From the NCBI GenBank assembly GCA_027658995.1, contig JAQDQK010000006.1, positions 124,001 through 188,000 on the forward strand: a stretch of 64,000 bases of DNA. The letters are read 5' to 3'. Position numbers and translations under genes: made by a program. Shown here in pieces: positions 19,454-28,494 of this stretch. Source of the stretch: Propionibacteriaceae bacterium AM104-82. Its GTDB lineage: Bacteria > Actinomycetota > Actinomycetes > Propionibacteriales > Propionibacteriaceae. A model generated the notes under the pieces. That model was not told the DNA's origin and did no database searches. It worked only from the letters and a program-made list of their open reading frames with translations. How positions within the stretch are numbered: position 1 is the stretch's first letter; the number at the start of each line of letters is the position of its first letter.

Positions 19454-20169
19454 CCCAACTCGCACACGTGGAGACGCCGAGCAGGACCCTGCCCCTGATC
19501 ACCGCGCGCGGGCTGCACAGGCACCACGGGCAGACCCACGCACTCCGAGGCGTCGACGTCACCATCCGTCGCGGCGAGATCGTGGCGATCATGGGCCCCT
19601 CGGGCTCCGGCAAGTCGACGCTGCTGCACTGCCTCGCGGGCGTCATCACCCCCGACGAGGGCGAGGTCCAGGTCGGCGGCACCCGCGTCAGCGACCTCGA
19701 CGAGGACAAGCGCGCCGAGTTCCGGCTGACCGAACTGGGGTTCGTGTTCCAGTTCGGCCAACTGCTCCCCGAACTCAGCGCCGAGGACAACGTCGCGCTC
19801 CCCCTGATGCTGGCGGGCACGCGCCGCCCGAAGGCCATCGAGCAGGCGCACACCTGGCTGCGGCGGATGGGCCTCGAAGGGCTGGAGCGTCGGCTGCCCG
19901 CCGAGATGTCCGGCGGCCAGGCGCAGCGCGTGGCGCTCGCCCGCGCGCTCGTCAACGACCCCGCGGTGCTGTTCGCGGACGAGCCGACCGGAGCCCTCGA
20001 CTCCCTGACGGCCGAGAAGGTCATGACGACGCTCACCGAACTGGCCCGCAGCACCGGCACCACGCTCGTCATCGTCACCCACGACGCCCGCGTCGCCTCC
20101 TACAGCGACCGCGAGATCTTCATCCGCGACGGCCGCGTCACCAATCCCGACCCGGAAGAGGCCATCTGA
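19450..20169 (+). CDS. ABC transporter ATP-binding protein (MacB/LolD-like)
   Basis: The 239-aa ATPase has Walker A GPSGSGKST, signature MSGGQAQRVALARAL, Walker B VLFADEPTGALD and the H-loop VTHDARVA. The LolD/MacB type pairs with FtsX-like permeases, and one follows directly with an ATGA overlap. It powers the export or lipoprotein-handling complex of this operon. Confidence 0.9.
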   Translation: MTQLAHVETPSRTLPLITARGLHRHHGQTHALRGVDVTIRRGEIVAIMGPSGSGKSTLLHCLAGVITPDEGEVQVGGTRVSDLDEDKRAEFRLTELGFVFQFGQLLPELSAEDNVALPLMLAGTRRPKAIEQAHTWLRRMGLEGLERRLPAEMSGGQAQRVALARALVNDPAVLFADEPTGALDSLTAEKVMTTLTELARSTGTTLVIVTHDARVASYSDREIFIRDGRVTNPDPEEAI

Positions 20170-22286
20170 TGTCCGTGCTGCGTCTTCTGATCTTCGGGAC
20201 GCGCGGCAGTTGGGGCAGGCTGGCCGGGATCGTGGTCGGCGTCGCCGTCGGCGTCGTGCTCGCGCTGCTGCTGGTCGCAGGCTCCAACGCGCTGGAGACC
20301 CGCGACATCCGCGCGTCCTGGCTCACGCCGTCTGTCGGGGACATCGCCGTTACGGCGCCGGGCGACACGATCGCCGCGTCCATGGTCGACTCCTACGAGG
20401 GCCGCAGCATCGCGCGCCTCGACGTCGCCATCCCGGCCGACGCGACGGTCACCATCCCCGGCCTCGAAGCGCCCGCCCCAGGCAGCTACCTCGCCTCCCC
20501 CGCGCTCAAGGCGCTGATCGACGCGGTGCCCGCCGCCGACCTCGGCGACCGCTACGGGACCCCCGCGGGCGTCATCCCCGCCGACCTGCTCGCCGGGCCC
20601 GACTCGCTCGCGGTGGTCGTCGGAGAGAGCGTAGAGGACCTCTCGATGCTGTCCGCGGCGGGCCCCGTCGAGGGCTTCGGCGGCTCGGCCTACGGGGGCA
20701 ACCAGAACTACCAGACCCTGGCGCTGATCGGCGCCCTCGCCCTGCTCATCCCCGCGTTCCTGCTCGTGTCGGTGTCCACATCGCTCGGCGCGGCGGCCCG
20801 CGCGGAGCGTTGGCAGACGCTGCTGACGATGGGCGCGCCGCGCAGGACCGTCAGGCGGATCGCCGTCGCGGAGGCCACCGGCACCGCCGCCATCGGCGCG
20901 GTGCTCGGCGTCGCGGCCTTCTATGCGCTGCGCCCCGTGCTCGCGCTGCTCCCCGTCGACGGCCAACGCCTCGTCGCCTCCGACCTGACGGTCCCCGCGC
21001 CCACCATCGTGGCCCTCGCGGTGGTCGTCGTGCTCGGCGCGGTCTTCGCGGCCGCCCGCGGCGCGCGTCGAACGGGCACCTCCACCGCCACGCACGCCGT
21101 GTTCGAGAAGGCGCCGAGCGTGTGGCGGTTGGTGCCGTTGGCCGCCGGCATCGCGATCTTCTCCCTTGTCAACGTCTCCGCAAAGGCGATTCCTGTGCCG
21201 CTGGCGATCCCGGTGGTCGGCTGCTTCGCCCTGCTCGCCGTCGGGTTGCTGGTCGCCGGGCCGTACTTCACCTGGCTGGCGGGCGCGCTGCTCGCCCGGC
21301 TGACGGGGACCGGCTCCGGGGTCATCGCCTCGCGCCGGATCGTGCGGACGCCGCGCGCCGGGTTCCGCTCGGTGGCGGGCCTCGTCGTCGCGACCTTCGT
21401 GATCACCGTCTTCGCGTTCGCAACCTCCGCGCACGTCGGGGCGGGCGACTTCACCTCCAAGCCGCTGCTGCCCTCCGACGCCGTCGCCGCGAGCGTGCTC
21501 CCTGGCTCCTCCGTGACCCCGAATTCCGCCGACGCGGCGCTGCGGAAGGTGCCGGGCGTCACGGGCGTCTACTTCACCTACACCGACGGCGAGGACGTCT
21601 ACATCGACGGCGACGCCGCACGGGACCTCACCGGCGGCGCGTTCACCGGCGATGTCGCGGCGCTCATGGGTGGCGTATTCAGCATGACGCCCGAGCCGCC
21701 CGCGCTCCGGGAGGCCGACGTCGCATCGCTGGACGGCATGGCCGTCAGCGACGTCGTGGTGCGCACCGATGGCCAGCCGGACGCGATCGAGCGGGCCAGG
21801 ACCGCGCTGCTCTCCCTTGACGACATGGACCGTTCGACGGGGGCATGGACGCGCGTCGAATCGCTGCGCTTCGCCGACAGCGACCTCGCATCGCAGTTCA
21901 CCGAGATCGGCCGGCTCGCCATCGTGATCGTCACGGGGCTCGCGGCGGCGGTGCTGACCGTCAGCACCATCGCGGCCCTCTACGACCGCAAGCGGACCTT
22001 CGGCCTGCTGCAGCTCATCGGCATGCCGTCGAACACGCTGCGCAAGGTGATCTCCTGGGAGACCCTCGCGCCGCTGCTCGGCATCGTGGTCCCCGCGATC
22101 GCGCTGGGCTGGTTCACGGCGTTCATGCTCATCACGACGCTGTCCGGCAGGTCGATCGGCTGGCCCGACTCGCTGCTCATCATTTCGCTCGCCGCCACCG
22201 CCGTGATGGCGGTGATCGCGATCGCGATCGCCTCGCGGGTCGGCGTCCGGCTCGCGCGGGCCTCCGAGAACACCCACCAGGAATGA
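20169..22286 (+). CDS. FtsX-like ABC transporter permease
   Basis: The 705-aa protein has an N-terminal TM followed by a roughly 150-aa extracellular domain. Two FtsX-type modules then follow, with clusters of TM segments near residues 175-290, 315-420 and 600-690. Together with the upstream ATPase it forms a type VII (MacB/FtsX) transporter, typically for peptide sensing, lipoprotein handling or antimicrobial-peptide resistance. The ATG overlaps the ATPase stop codon. Confidence 0.87.
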   Translation: MSVLRLLIFGTRGSWGRLAGIVVGVAVGVVLALLLVAGSNALETRDIRASWLTPSVGDIAVTAPGDTIAASMVDSYEGRSIARLDVAIPADATVTIPGLEAPAPGSYLASPALKALIDAVPAADLGDRYGTPAGVIPADLLAGPDSLAVVVGESVEDLSMLSAAGPVEGFGGSAYGGNQNYQTLALIGALALLIPAFLLVSVSTSLGAAARAERWQTLLTMGAPRRTVRRIAVAEATGTAAIGAVLGVAAFYALRPVLALLPVDGQRLVASDLTVPAPTIVALAVVVVLGAVFAAARGARRTGTSTATHAVFEKAPSVWRLVPLAAGIAIFSLVNVSAKAIPVPLAIPVVGCFALLAVGLLVAGPYFTWLAGALLARLTGTGSGVIASRRIVRTPRAGFRSVAGLVVATFVITVFAFATSAHVGAGDFTSKPLLPSDAVAASVLPGSSVTPNSADAALRKVPGVTGVYFTYTDGEDVYIDGDAARDLTGGAFTGDVAALMGGVFSMTPEPPALREADVASLDGMAVSDVVVRTDGQPDAIERARTALLSLDDMDRSTGAWTRVESLRFADSDLASQFTEIGRLAIVIVTGLAAAVLTVSTIAALYDRKRTFGLLQLIGMPSNTLRKVISWETLAPLLGIVVPAIALGWFTAFMLITTLSGRSIGWPDSLLIISLAATAVMAVIAIAIASRVGVRLARASENTHQE

Positions 22287-22306
22287 CAACCCGAAGGAAT
22301 CACCCC

Positions 22307-22741
22307 ATGACCACCATCACGGCCCGAGCGGGCGCCGCCATCGCACTGTCCCTCCTCTGCCTGCCCGCGCTGAGCGGCTGCGCCGCCATCGACGACATGC
22401 TGCACAAGCAGGAGACCGTCACGTTCGCGGACAAGGCGGCATTCGACTCGGGCACCAAGACGTCGGCCGACTGGCTGCCCGCCGACTCGACGGACATCAC
22501 CGAGCGGCGCACGAGCGACAACTCCGGGGTCGCCGTGATCCTGCTGACCTCGAAGTCGAAGCTCCCCGACACCTGCAAGGACGCGGAGCGACGCTCGGCA
22601 CCCACCCTGAACCTCGACGGTGCGCCCGACATCTACGACCCGAAGAACACCGCGGCGCACGTGTGCGGCGCCTGGACCGTGATGAAGGCGAGCGACGGCT
22701 GGTACGGCTGGACGCCGAACGCCGAGGACCAGGCCGGCTGA
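22307..22741 (+). CDS. Putative lipoprotein of the PadR-ABC operon
   Basis: The 144-aa protein has a signal peptide ending in the lipobox LSGC, so it is probably lipid-anchored at Cys24. The mature part is small and unassigned; it contains two further cysteines that could form a disulfide. AAGGAA precedes ATG 22307. The alternative ATG 22283 overlaps the permease stop and would add eight residues. Probably the substrate or accessory lipoprotein of the transporter (inference). Confidence 0.7.
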   Translation: MTTITARAGAAIALSLLCLPALSGCAAIDDMLHKQETVTFADKAAFDSGTKTSADWLPADSTDITERRTSDNSGVAVILLTSKSKLPDTCKDAERRSAPTLNLDGAPDIYDPKNTAAHVCGAWTVMKASDGWYGWTPNAEDQAG

Positions 22742-22755
22742 GCTCCGGCGGTCTT

Positions 22756-23568
22756 TCAGTTCCTGTCGTCGGGGTGCGTTCCGGTGCGCTCGCCCGTCTC
22801 AAGGCCTGCGATGGCCGCCATGTCGGCGTCGGTCAGTTCGAAGCCGTAGACGTCGAGGTTCTCGCGGAGCCGCTCCGGGTTGGTCGACTTCGGGATCAGC
22901 GCCCCGCCGAGTTGCAGGTGCCAGCGGATGATCACCTGCGCGGGCGAGACGCCCAGCCGGTCGGCGATCTGGCCGATCGTCGGGTCGGCGAGCAGCCTGC
23001 CCCGTCCGAGCGGGCTCCACGCCTGCGTGACGATGTCGTTGGCGTCATGGAACGCGCGCAGGTCGTGCTGCGGCAGCCACGGGTGCGACTCGACCTGGTT
23101 GACGGCGGGCACCACGCCCGTCTCGTCGATGAGCCGCTCGAGGTGGGGCTGCGCGAAGTTCGACACGCCGATGGTGCGGACCCGCCCCTGGTCGCGCAAC
23201 TCGACGAGGGTGCGCCACACGTCGACGTACTGGTTCCGCTTGGGGCGCGGCCAGTGGATCATGTAGACGTCGATGGAGGTGCCGAGCGCCGCCTCCGAGG
23301 CGTCGAAGGCGCGCAGCACCGCGTCGCGGTCCTGGCTCTCCTCGCCCCAGAACTTGGAGGTGACGGTGAGCAGGTCGCGGTCGACGCGGCGCAGGCCCTC
23401 GCCCACCTCGGTCTCGTTGTGGTAGAACTCGGCGCCGTCGACGAGCCGGTAGCCGGCCTCGAAGCCCGCGACGACCACCTCCTGCGTCACCTCGGGCGCC
23501 ACCTTGTACAGGCCGAAGCCGAGCGCTGGGAGGTCGCTGCCGTCGTTGAGCCTCAGGTCTTTGTGCAT
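22756..23568 (-). CDS. Aldo/keto reductase (2,5-diketo-gluconate reductase type)
   Basis: The 270-aa TIM-barrel NADPH oxidoreductase has the catalytic Asp and Tyr in VDGAEFYHNE, Lys in TSKFW and His in MIHWP, plus the C-terminal cofactor motif IPKSTNPERLREN. The strand pattern matches the AKR5-type bacterial reductases. CAGAAT lies 6 nt before ATG 23568, a leaderless-like start. Divergent from the AAA ATPase. Confidence 0.9.
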   Translation of the reverse strand: MHKDLRLNDGSDLPALGFGLYKVAPEVTQEVVVAGFEAGYRLVDGAEFYHNETEVGEGLRRVDRDLLTVTSKFWGEESQDRDAVLRAFDASEAALGTSIDVYMIHWPRPKRNQYVDVWRTLVELRDQGRVRTIGVSNFAQPHLERLIDETGVVPAVNQVESHPWLPQHDLRAFHDANDIVTQAWSPLGRGRLLADPTIGQIADRLGVSPAQVIIRWHLQLGGALIPKSTNPERLRENLDVYGFELTDADMAAIAGLETGERTGTHPDDRN

Positions 23569-23627
23569 GCCCCGATTCTGCCAGGCTGCACGCCCGCGTT
23601 GTCGGTGCCCGCGGATAGGTTGATCGC

Positions 23628-24767
23628 ATGTATCGCACCCTTGCCGTCGCCGGGTACCGGTCGCTGCGCGACGTCGCCATCTCGCTCGGCCGGGTCACGG
23701 TCGTCACCGGCCCGAACGGCTCGGGCAAGTCCAGCCTGTACCGCTCGCTGCGACTGCTCGCGGGCTGCGCGTTGGGCGACGCGATCGGCTCACTGGCGCG
23801 TGAGGGCGGCCTCGAGTCGGTGCTGTGGGCGGGGCCTGAGTCGCTGAAGGGGGCACGCAGGCTCGGTATGACGCAGGGCACCGCGCGCAAGAACCCGATC
23901 TCGCTCAGGCTGGGCATCGGGGCCGACGGCTTCTCCTACCTCATCGACCTCGGGCTGCCGATCCCGTCGCAGTCCGCGTTCTGCCGCGACCCGGAGATCA
24001 AGCGCGAGGCGCTGTGGGCGGGCCCGATCATGCGCGCCGGCACGATGATCGCCAGGCGCAAGGGGCCGCGCATCGAGGTCCGCGACGACGCGTGGGAGGA
24101 GTTGGGCTTCCAGTTGCCGACGCACGCGTCGATGCTCAGCGACGTGCCGGAGGCGCGGGCGCTGCGCGACGACCTCGCCGCCTGGCGCTTCTACGACGCG
24201 ATGCGCACCGACGCCGACGCCCCGGCCCGGCAACCGCGGGTCGGCACCAGGACCTTCGCGATGTCCTCCGACGGCTCCGACGTCGCCGCCGCGCTGCAGA
24301 CGATCATCGAGCGCGGCAAGCATCCGGTCGAGCGCTACGTCGCCGACGCGTTCCCCGGCAGCGACCTCGGCATCCGGGTCTCCGACGGGCTTTTCGACAT
24401 CGCCATGGGCCAGGAGGGCATGCTGCGTCCGCTCGGGGCCGCTGAACTCTCCGACGGGACGCTGCGCTACCTGATGTGGCTCGCCGCGCTGCTCGCCCCG
24501 GTGCGCCCACCCCTGATGGCGATCAACGAGCCTGAGAACAGCCTGCATCCCTCGCTGATCGCGCCGTTGGGGCGGCTGATAGCGTCGGCCGCTGCCGACA
24601 CGCAGATCGTGGTGGTGACCCACTCGCAGGGCCTTGTCGATTCGCTGACCGAGGCGCTCGACGAGGACGACCTGACGCTGGTCGAGTTGGGGAAGGACAC
24701 CGGTGAGACGGTGGTCGACGGGCAGGGCCTGCTGAGCAGGCCGACGTGGGAGTGGGGTCGCCGCTAG
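23628..24767 (+). CDS. AAA-family (RecF/OLD-like) ATPase
   Basis: The 379-aa protein has an SMC/RecF-type N-terminus with Walker A GPNGSGKSS (about residues 28-36). The C-terminal half has LMAINEPENSLHP (Walker B with the D-loop equivalent) and the switch histidine VVVTHSQ. TAGGTT (23616-23621) lies 6 nt before the ATG, so it is leaderless. Such stand-alone ATPases occur both in DNA repair and in defence systems. No nuclease partner is adjacent, so the function is open. Confidence 0.8.
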   Translation: MYRTLAVAGYRSLRDVAISLGRVTVVTGPNGSGKSSLYRSLRLLAGCALGDAIGSLAREGGLESVLWAGPESLKGARRLGMTQGTARKNPISLRLGIGADGFSYLIDLGLPIPSQSAFCRDPEIKREALWAGPIMRAGTMIARRKGPRIEVRDDAWEELGFQLPTHASMLSDVPEARALRDDLAAWRFYDAMRTDADAPARQPRVGTRTFAMSSDGSDVAAALQTIIERGKHPVERYVADAFPGSDLGIRVSDGLFDIAMGQEGMLRPLGAAELSDGTLRYLMWLAALLAPVRPPLMAINEPENSLHPSLIAPLGRLIASAAADTQIVVVTHSQGLVDSLTEALDEDDLTLVELGKDTGETVVDGQGLLSRPTWEWGRR

Positions 24768-24772
24768 GCGGT

Positions 24773-25207
24773 CTAGACGGCGCGGCGCCTGCTCACCACG
24801 ACCGTGCCGAGCAGCAGGTCGGTGAGCGCGCGCCGATCCGGTCCGACCACCAGGGCGGGGATCACGAGGCACTTCAACGCGGTGCGCACGAAGGGGCGCC
24901 ACCAGCCGAGCGGCTCGCCGTTGAGGCGGACGATGCCGATCCGGGCGATCAGTTGCCCGAACGAGCCGCCGGTGAGCGCCGTCAGGATGCTGGCCTCGAC
25001 GAAGTAGACGGTCAGGATCATGAACGACTTCCAGCCGGAGCCCGTGACGACCTCCATGCCGAACAGCGCGATCGCCACGATCATGCTCGCCGCCCAGTCG
25101 CCGATCATCGCCGCGACGCGGGCACGCCAGGTTGCGAGCGAGCCCGGGCCTGACTCGGGCAGGCCGATGTTCTGGCCCGGGTACTGCTGCTCTTCGGTGC
25201 TCGACAC
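24773..25207 (-). CDS. RDD family membrane protein
   Basis: The 144-aa protein has about three TM helices and an RDD domain: the first RxxA/D region WRARVAAMIGDW, then QLIARIGIVRLNGEPLG. RDD proteins include Na+/H+ antiport candidates, but most are uncharacterised. GTG 25207 is supported by TAGGCT 6 nt upstream (leaderless). It is convergent with the AAA ATPase. Confidence 0.78.
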   Translation of the reverse strand: MSSTEEQQYPGQNIGLPESGPGSLATWRARVAAMIGDWAASMIVAIALFGMEVVTGSGWKSFMILTVYFVEASILTALTGGSFGQLIARIGIVRLNGEPLGWWRPFVRTALKCLVIPALVVGPDRRALTDLLLGTVVVSRRRAV

Positions 25208-25256
25208 GCCCGCAGCCTAGCAGCGCGCCCTCTGCGCTCCCCGGCGCCGATTCCGC

Positions 25257-25272
25257 CGTCAGTGAACTGACG
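25257..25272. promoter_or_regulatory. 7-bp-arm palindrome upstream of the leader peptide/symporter (candidate operator)
   Basis: CGTCAGT and ACTGACG flank a GA spacer. The site lies about 47 bp before the leader-peptide ATG, just above where the -35 region would be. It is a candidate site for an unidentified regulator. Confidence 0.4.
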
Positions 25273-25318
25273 CTCTCCGATGGGGCCAGCCCGGCGCGGG
25301 TGTGCCAGGGTATGGGCC

Positions 25319-25387
25319 ATGGACATCTTCTTCGCGCGCCGCTGGGTCGACCTGCGGCTGCAGGCAAGCGCGATGTGTCTGGGCTGA
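25319..25387 (+). CDS. 22-aa actinobacterial leader peptide before the symporter
   Basis: The ORF encodes a 22-residue peptide containing RRWVDLRLQASAMC, ending Cys-Leu-Gly. It matches the pattern (R)RxVDLxRxASAxC of short actinobacterial leader peptides that I recall upstream of sulfur-metabolism genes. CAGGGT lies 7 nt before the ATG, so a leaderless start is plausible. The symporter ATG follows 34 nt after the stop. Its single cysteine codon near the end would make translation responsive to cysteine supply (inference). Confidence 0.6.
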   Translation: MDIFFARRWVDLRLQASAMCLG

Positions 25388-25421
25388 ACGCCCCACACAT
25401 CCCTCGAAGAAAGAATCCTCC

Positions 25422-26798
25422 ATGTCCAACGCAACACTCGATCCTGCCCTCGCGCCCGACAGCGACGAGCAGCAGCCCGCCAAGCCGAAGCCCTTCTACA
25501 CCCAGCTCGGCTTCCAGATCGTCGTCGGCCTGATCGCGGGCCTGGTGCTCGGCTTCGCTGCCATCGCGATCGGCCCCGAGAACCAGGTTGAGAACCCCAA
25601 CTGGCTCACCACCCTCCTGACCGAGGTCGGCCGCGGCTACGTGTCCCTGCTCACCGTGCTCGTCATCCCCCTGGTCGTGACCGCCGTGATCTCCTCGGTG
25701 GCCCGGCTGCGCGAGGTCGCCAACGCGGCCCGGCTCGCCGTCCAGACGCTGCTCTGGTTCGCGCTGACCGCGCTCGCCTCCGTGGTCGTCGGGATCGTCG
25801 CGGGCCTGGTGACCAAGCCGTGGCTCACCGCAGGCGTCTCCGCAGACACCGCCGCGGAGCCGGGCAGGGTCGGCGAATGGACCGCGTTCCTGACCGGCCT
25901 GATCCCGTCGAACATCTTCGGCCTGGGCGTCAAGGTCACCCAGACCGACGCGGGCATCACTGCCTCCCCCAGCTTCTCGATCCTGCAGATCCTGCTGATC
26001 TCCATCGCGCTCGGCGTCGCGGCCCTGAAGGTCGGCCCGAAGGCCGACACCTTCGTCGCGTTCGCCGAGTCGGCGCTCGCCGTCGTCCAGAAGGTGCTGT
26101 GGTGGATCATCCGCCTCGCCCCCATCGGCACCGCAGCGCTGATCGGTAAGGCCATCGTCACCTACGGCTGGAGCTCGCTCGCCTCGCTCGGCACCTTCGT
26201 GCTCGCGCTGTACGCGTCGCTGCTCGTCGTGTGGCTTGTGGTCTACCCGCTCGTGCTGAAGCTCAACGGCCTTGGCGTTCGCCAGTTCTACCGCAACGTG
26301 TGGCCGGTCATCTCGCTCGGCTTCGTCACCCGCTCCTCGATGGGCGTGATGCCCGTCACGCAGCAGGTCACCGAACGCAACCTCGGCGTCCCCCGCGGCT
26401 ACGCGTCGTTCGCCGTCCCGCTGGGCGCGACCACTAAGATGGACGGCTGCGCCGCAATCTTCCCGGCGCTCGCCGCGATCTTCATCGCGCAGTTCTACGG
26501 CATCGAACTCAACGTCACGCACTACCTGCTGATCGCCTTCGTCGCCGTGATCGGCTCCGCCGCCACCGCCGGCACCACCGGCGCGACCGTGATGCTGACG
26601 CTCACCCTGTCGACGCTCGGGCTGCCGCTGGCCGGCGTGGGCCTGCTGCTGGCCGTCGAGCCCATCGTCGACATGGGCCGCACCGCGCTCAACGTGACCG
26701 GCCAGGCCCTGGTGCCCGCCATCGTCGCCAAGCGTGAGGGCATCCTCGACAAGGCGGCCTACGACGCGAAGCCGAGCTTCACCGGCGCCACCGTCTGA
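25422..26798 (+). CDS. Dicarboxylate/amino acid:cation symporter (DAACS), possibly L-cystine (TcyP-like)
   Basis: The 458-aa protein has about eight TM helices plus re-entrant loops, the DAACS fold. The first substrate motif is SSMGVMPVT. The second reads [13 protein letters not shown], where glutamate carriers have INMDGTA; the GCA variant is reminiscent of TcyP cystine symporters. The upstream Cys-containing leader peptide fits that reading. Glutamate/aspartate or C4-dicarboxylate transport remains possible. A strong terminator follows. Confidence 0.82.
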   Translation: MSNATLDPALAPDSDEQQPAKPKPFYTQLGFQIVVGLIAGLVLGFAAIAIGPENQVENPNWLTTLLTEVGRGYVSLLTVLVIPLVVTAVISSVARLREVANAARLAVQTLLWFALTALASVVVGIVAGLVTKPWLTAGVSADTAAEPGRVGEWTAFLTGLIPSNIFGLGVKVTQTDAGITASPSFSILQILLISIALGVAALKVGPKADTFVAFAESALAVVQKVLWWIIRLAPIGTAALIGKAIVTYGWSSLASLGTFVLALYASLLVVWLVVYPLVLKLNGLGVRQFYRNVWPVISLGFVTRSSMGVMPVTQQVTERNLGVPRGYASFAVPLGATTKMDGCAAIFPALAAIFIAQFYGIELNVTHYLLIAFVAVIGSAATAGTTGATVMLTLTLSTLGLPLAGVGLLLAVEPIVDMGRTALNVTGQALVPAIVAKREGILDKAAYDAKPSFTGATV

Positions 26799-26810
26799 CA
26801 CCTCGACACC

Positions 26811-26848
26811 GGCCCCGCCGCCCCGATCCGGGCGGCGGGGCCCTTTGT
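26811..26848 (+). terminator. Rho-independent terminator of the symporter
   Basis: A perfect 13-bp GC stem (GGCCCCGCCGCCC and its complement) with a 6-nt loop is followed by CTTTGTT. Confidence 0.85.
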
Positions 26849-26867
26849 TGCCTGATCGGCACCCCGT

Positions 26868-26905
26868 GTAACGCGCCTGAAACGAAGGCGCAACTGCGGG
26901 GCAAC
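26868..26905 (+). promoter_or_regulatory. Four-site GlnR-type box upstream of glnA1
   Basis: Four pentamers lie at exact 11-bp spacing: GTAAC (26868), GAAAC (26879), GCAAC (26890) and GCAAC (26901). This follows the actinobacterial GlnR rule gTnAC-n6-GaAAC repeated; the first pair is perfect and the second pair has one mismatch each. The -10 box TAGGTT (26916-26921) follows 10 bp later. Confidence 0.8.
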
Positions 26906-26959
26906 GACCCCCCGCTAGGTTGTGCACAAGAACACACCACCTATGGAGGGTCACCGACA

Positions 26960-28381
26960 ATGTTCAAAGGCGCAGACGATCTCCTGGCCTACATCAAGGA
27001 GGAGGGCATCGAGACCATCGACGTCCGCTTCTGCGACCTGCCGGGCGTGATGCAGCACTTCACCGTCCCCGCAAAGGCCTTCGGCCCTGAGGTCTTCGAG
27101 GACGGGTTCGGTTTCGACGGATCCTCGATCACCGGGTTCCAGAAGATCCACGAGTCGGACATGTCGCTGTTCCCCGACCCGACGACGGCCTACCTCGACC
27201 CGTTCCGCAAGTCGAAGACCCTCAACATCAACTTCTTCGTGCACGACCCGCTGACCAAGGAGCCGTACTCGCGCGACCCGCGCAACATCGCCCGCAAGGC
27301 GATGTCGTACCTGAGCTCCACCGGGATCGGCGACACCGCCTTCTTCGCGCCCGAGGCCGAGTTCTACGTCTTCGACGACATCCGCTTCGACACCTCCGCG
27401 AACGCCTCGTACTACCACATCGACTCCGAGGCGGGCGCCTGGAACACCGGTCGCGTCGAGGACGGCGGGAACCGCGGCTACAAGGTCAAGTACAAGGGCG
27501 GCTACTTCCCCGTCGCCCCCGTCGACCACTTCGGCGACCTGCGCGACGACATCGTGCGTCACATGGAGAACGCGGGCCTTGAGGTCGAGCGCGCCCACCA
27601 CGAGGTCGGCACCGCTGGCCAGGCCGAGATCAACTGGCGCTTCGACGAGCTTCTCAAGGCCGCCGACGACGTCATGAAGTTCAAGTACCTGGTCAAGAAC
27701 ACCGCCTGGGAGGCGGGCAAGACCGCAACCTTCATGCCGAAGCCGATCTTCGGCGACAACGGCTCGGGCATGCACTGCCACCAGTCGATCTGGAACAACG
27801 GCGAGCCGCTGTTCTACGACGAGAACGGCTACGCGGGCCTCTCCGACATGGCCCGCTACTACATCGGCGGCCTGCTCAAGCACGCGCCCGCGCTGCTGGC
27901 GTTCACCAACCCGTCGGTGAACTCCTTCCACCGCCTGGTGCCCGGCTTCGAGGCGCCCGTAAACCTGGTCTACTCGCAGCGCAACCGCTCCGCATGCATC
28001 CGGATCCCGATCACCGGCTCGAACCCGAAGGCCAAGCGCATCGAGTTCCGCTGCCCCGACCCGTCGTCGAACCCGTACCTGGCGTTCGCTGCGATGCTGC
28101 TTGCCGGCATCGACGGCATCCAGAACCGGATCGAGCCGATGGCCCCGATCGACAAGGACCTGTACGAGCTGCCCCCGGACGAGCACGCCGAGGTCCCGAC
28201 GGTGCCTGGCAACCTGGGCGCCGTGCTCGACGCGCTCGAGGCCGACCACGAGTTCCTGCTCGTCGGCGACGTCTTCACGCCCGACCTGATCGAGACGTGG
28301 ATCGAGCTGAAGCGCGCCGAGATCCAGGCCATCGCGATGCGCCCGCACCCCTACGAGTTCGAGCTGTACTACGCGATCTGA
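26960..28381 (+). CDS. glnA: Type I glutamine synthetase (GlnA1)
   Basis: The 473-aa enzyme joins ammonia and glutamate at the cost of ATP. It has the GSI-beta hallmarks FDGSSI, the metal-binding [18 protein letters not shown] and the C-terminal adenylylation-loop sequence DKDLYELPP. The adenylylatable Tyr is present, so it is a substrate for GlnE, which is encoded at 37858-40767. GGAGGG precedes ATG 26960. The GlnR-type box upstream predicts nitrogen control. Confidence 0.96.
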   Translation: MFKGADDLLAYIKEEGIETIDVRFCDLPGVMQHFTVPAKAFGPEVFEDGFGFDGSSITGFQKIHESDMSLFPDPTTAYLDPFRKSKTLNINFFVHDPLTKEPYSRDPRNIARKAMSYLSSTGIGDTAFFAPEAEFYVFDDIRFDTSANASYYHIDSEAGAWNTGRVEDGGNRGYKVKYKGGYFPVAPVDHFGDLRDDIVRHMENAGLEVERAHHEVGTAGQAEINWRFDELLKAADDVMKFKYLVKNTAWEAGKTATFMPKPIFGDNGSGMHCHQSIWNNGEPLFYDENGYAGLSDMARYYIGGLLKHAPALLAFTNPSVNSFHRLVPGFEAPVNLVYSQRNRSACIRIPITGSNPKAKRIEFRCPDPSSNPYLAFAAMLLAGIDGIQNRIEPMAPIDKDLYELPPDEHAEVPTVPGNLGAVLDALEADHEFLLVGDVFTPDLIETWIELKRAEIQAIAMRPHPYEFELYYAI

Positions 28382-28404
28382 GCCACCGCTCAGTCCCGAC
28401 ACAA

Positions 28405-28432
28405 GGAGCCCCGGCCGGTCGGCCGGGGCTCC
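28405..28432 (+). terminator. Terminator-like hairpin after glnA1
   Basis: A perfect 12-bp stem (GGAGCCCCGGCC and its complement) has a GGTC loop. No T run follows, so termination may be less efficient. Confidence 0.65.
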
Positions 28433-28494
28433 GCCGCGTCCCGGCCGGTTTGGGACCGGGCCCTCAGAGGGGTGCGTCCGACTACGCTGTGCGG

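Noticed and set aside
23628..24767. AAA ATPase as part of an anti-phage system such as Gabija or OLD-TOPRIM
   Set aside because: No nuclease, helicase or TOPRIM partner is adjacent, and the neighbours are housekeeping-type genes.
23790..26960. A 1056-codon open frame on the minus strand
   Set aside because: It is a shadow of four real genes in this high-GC sequence; its composition is Arg/Gly/Asp-rich and it matches no domain.
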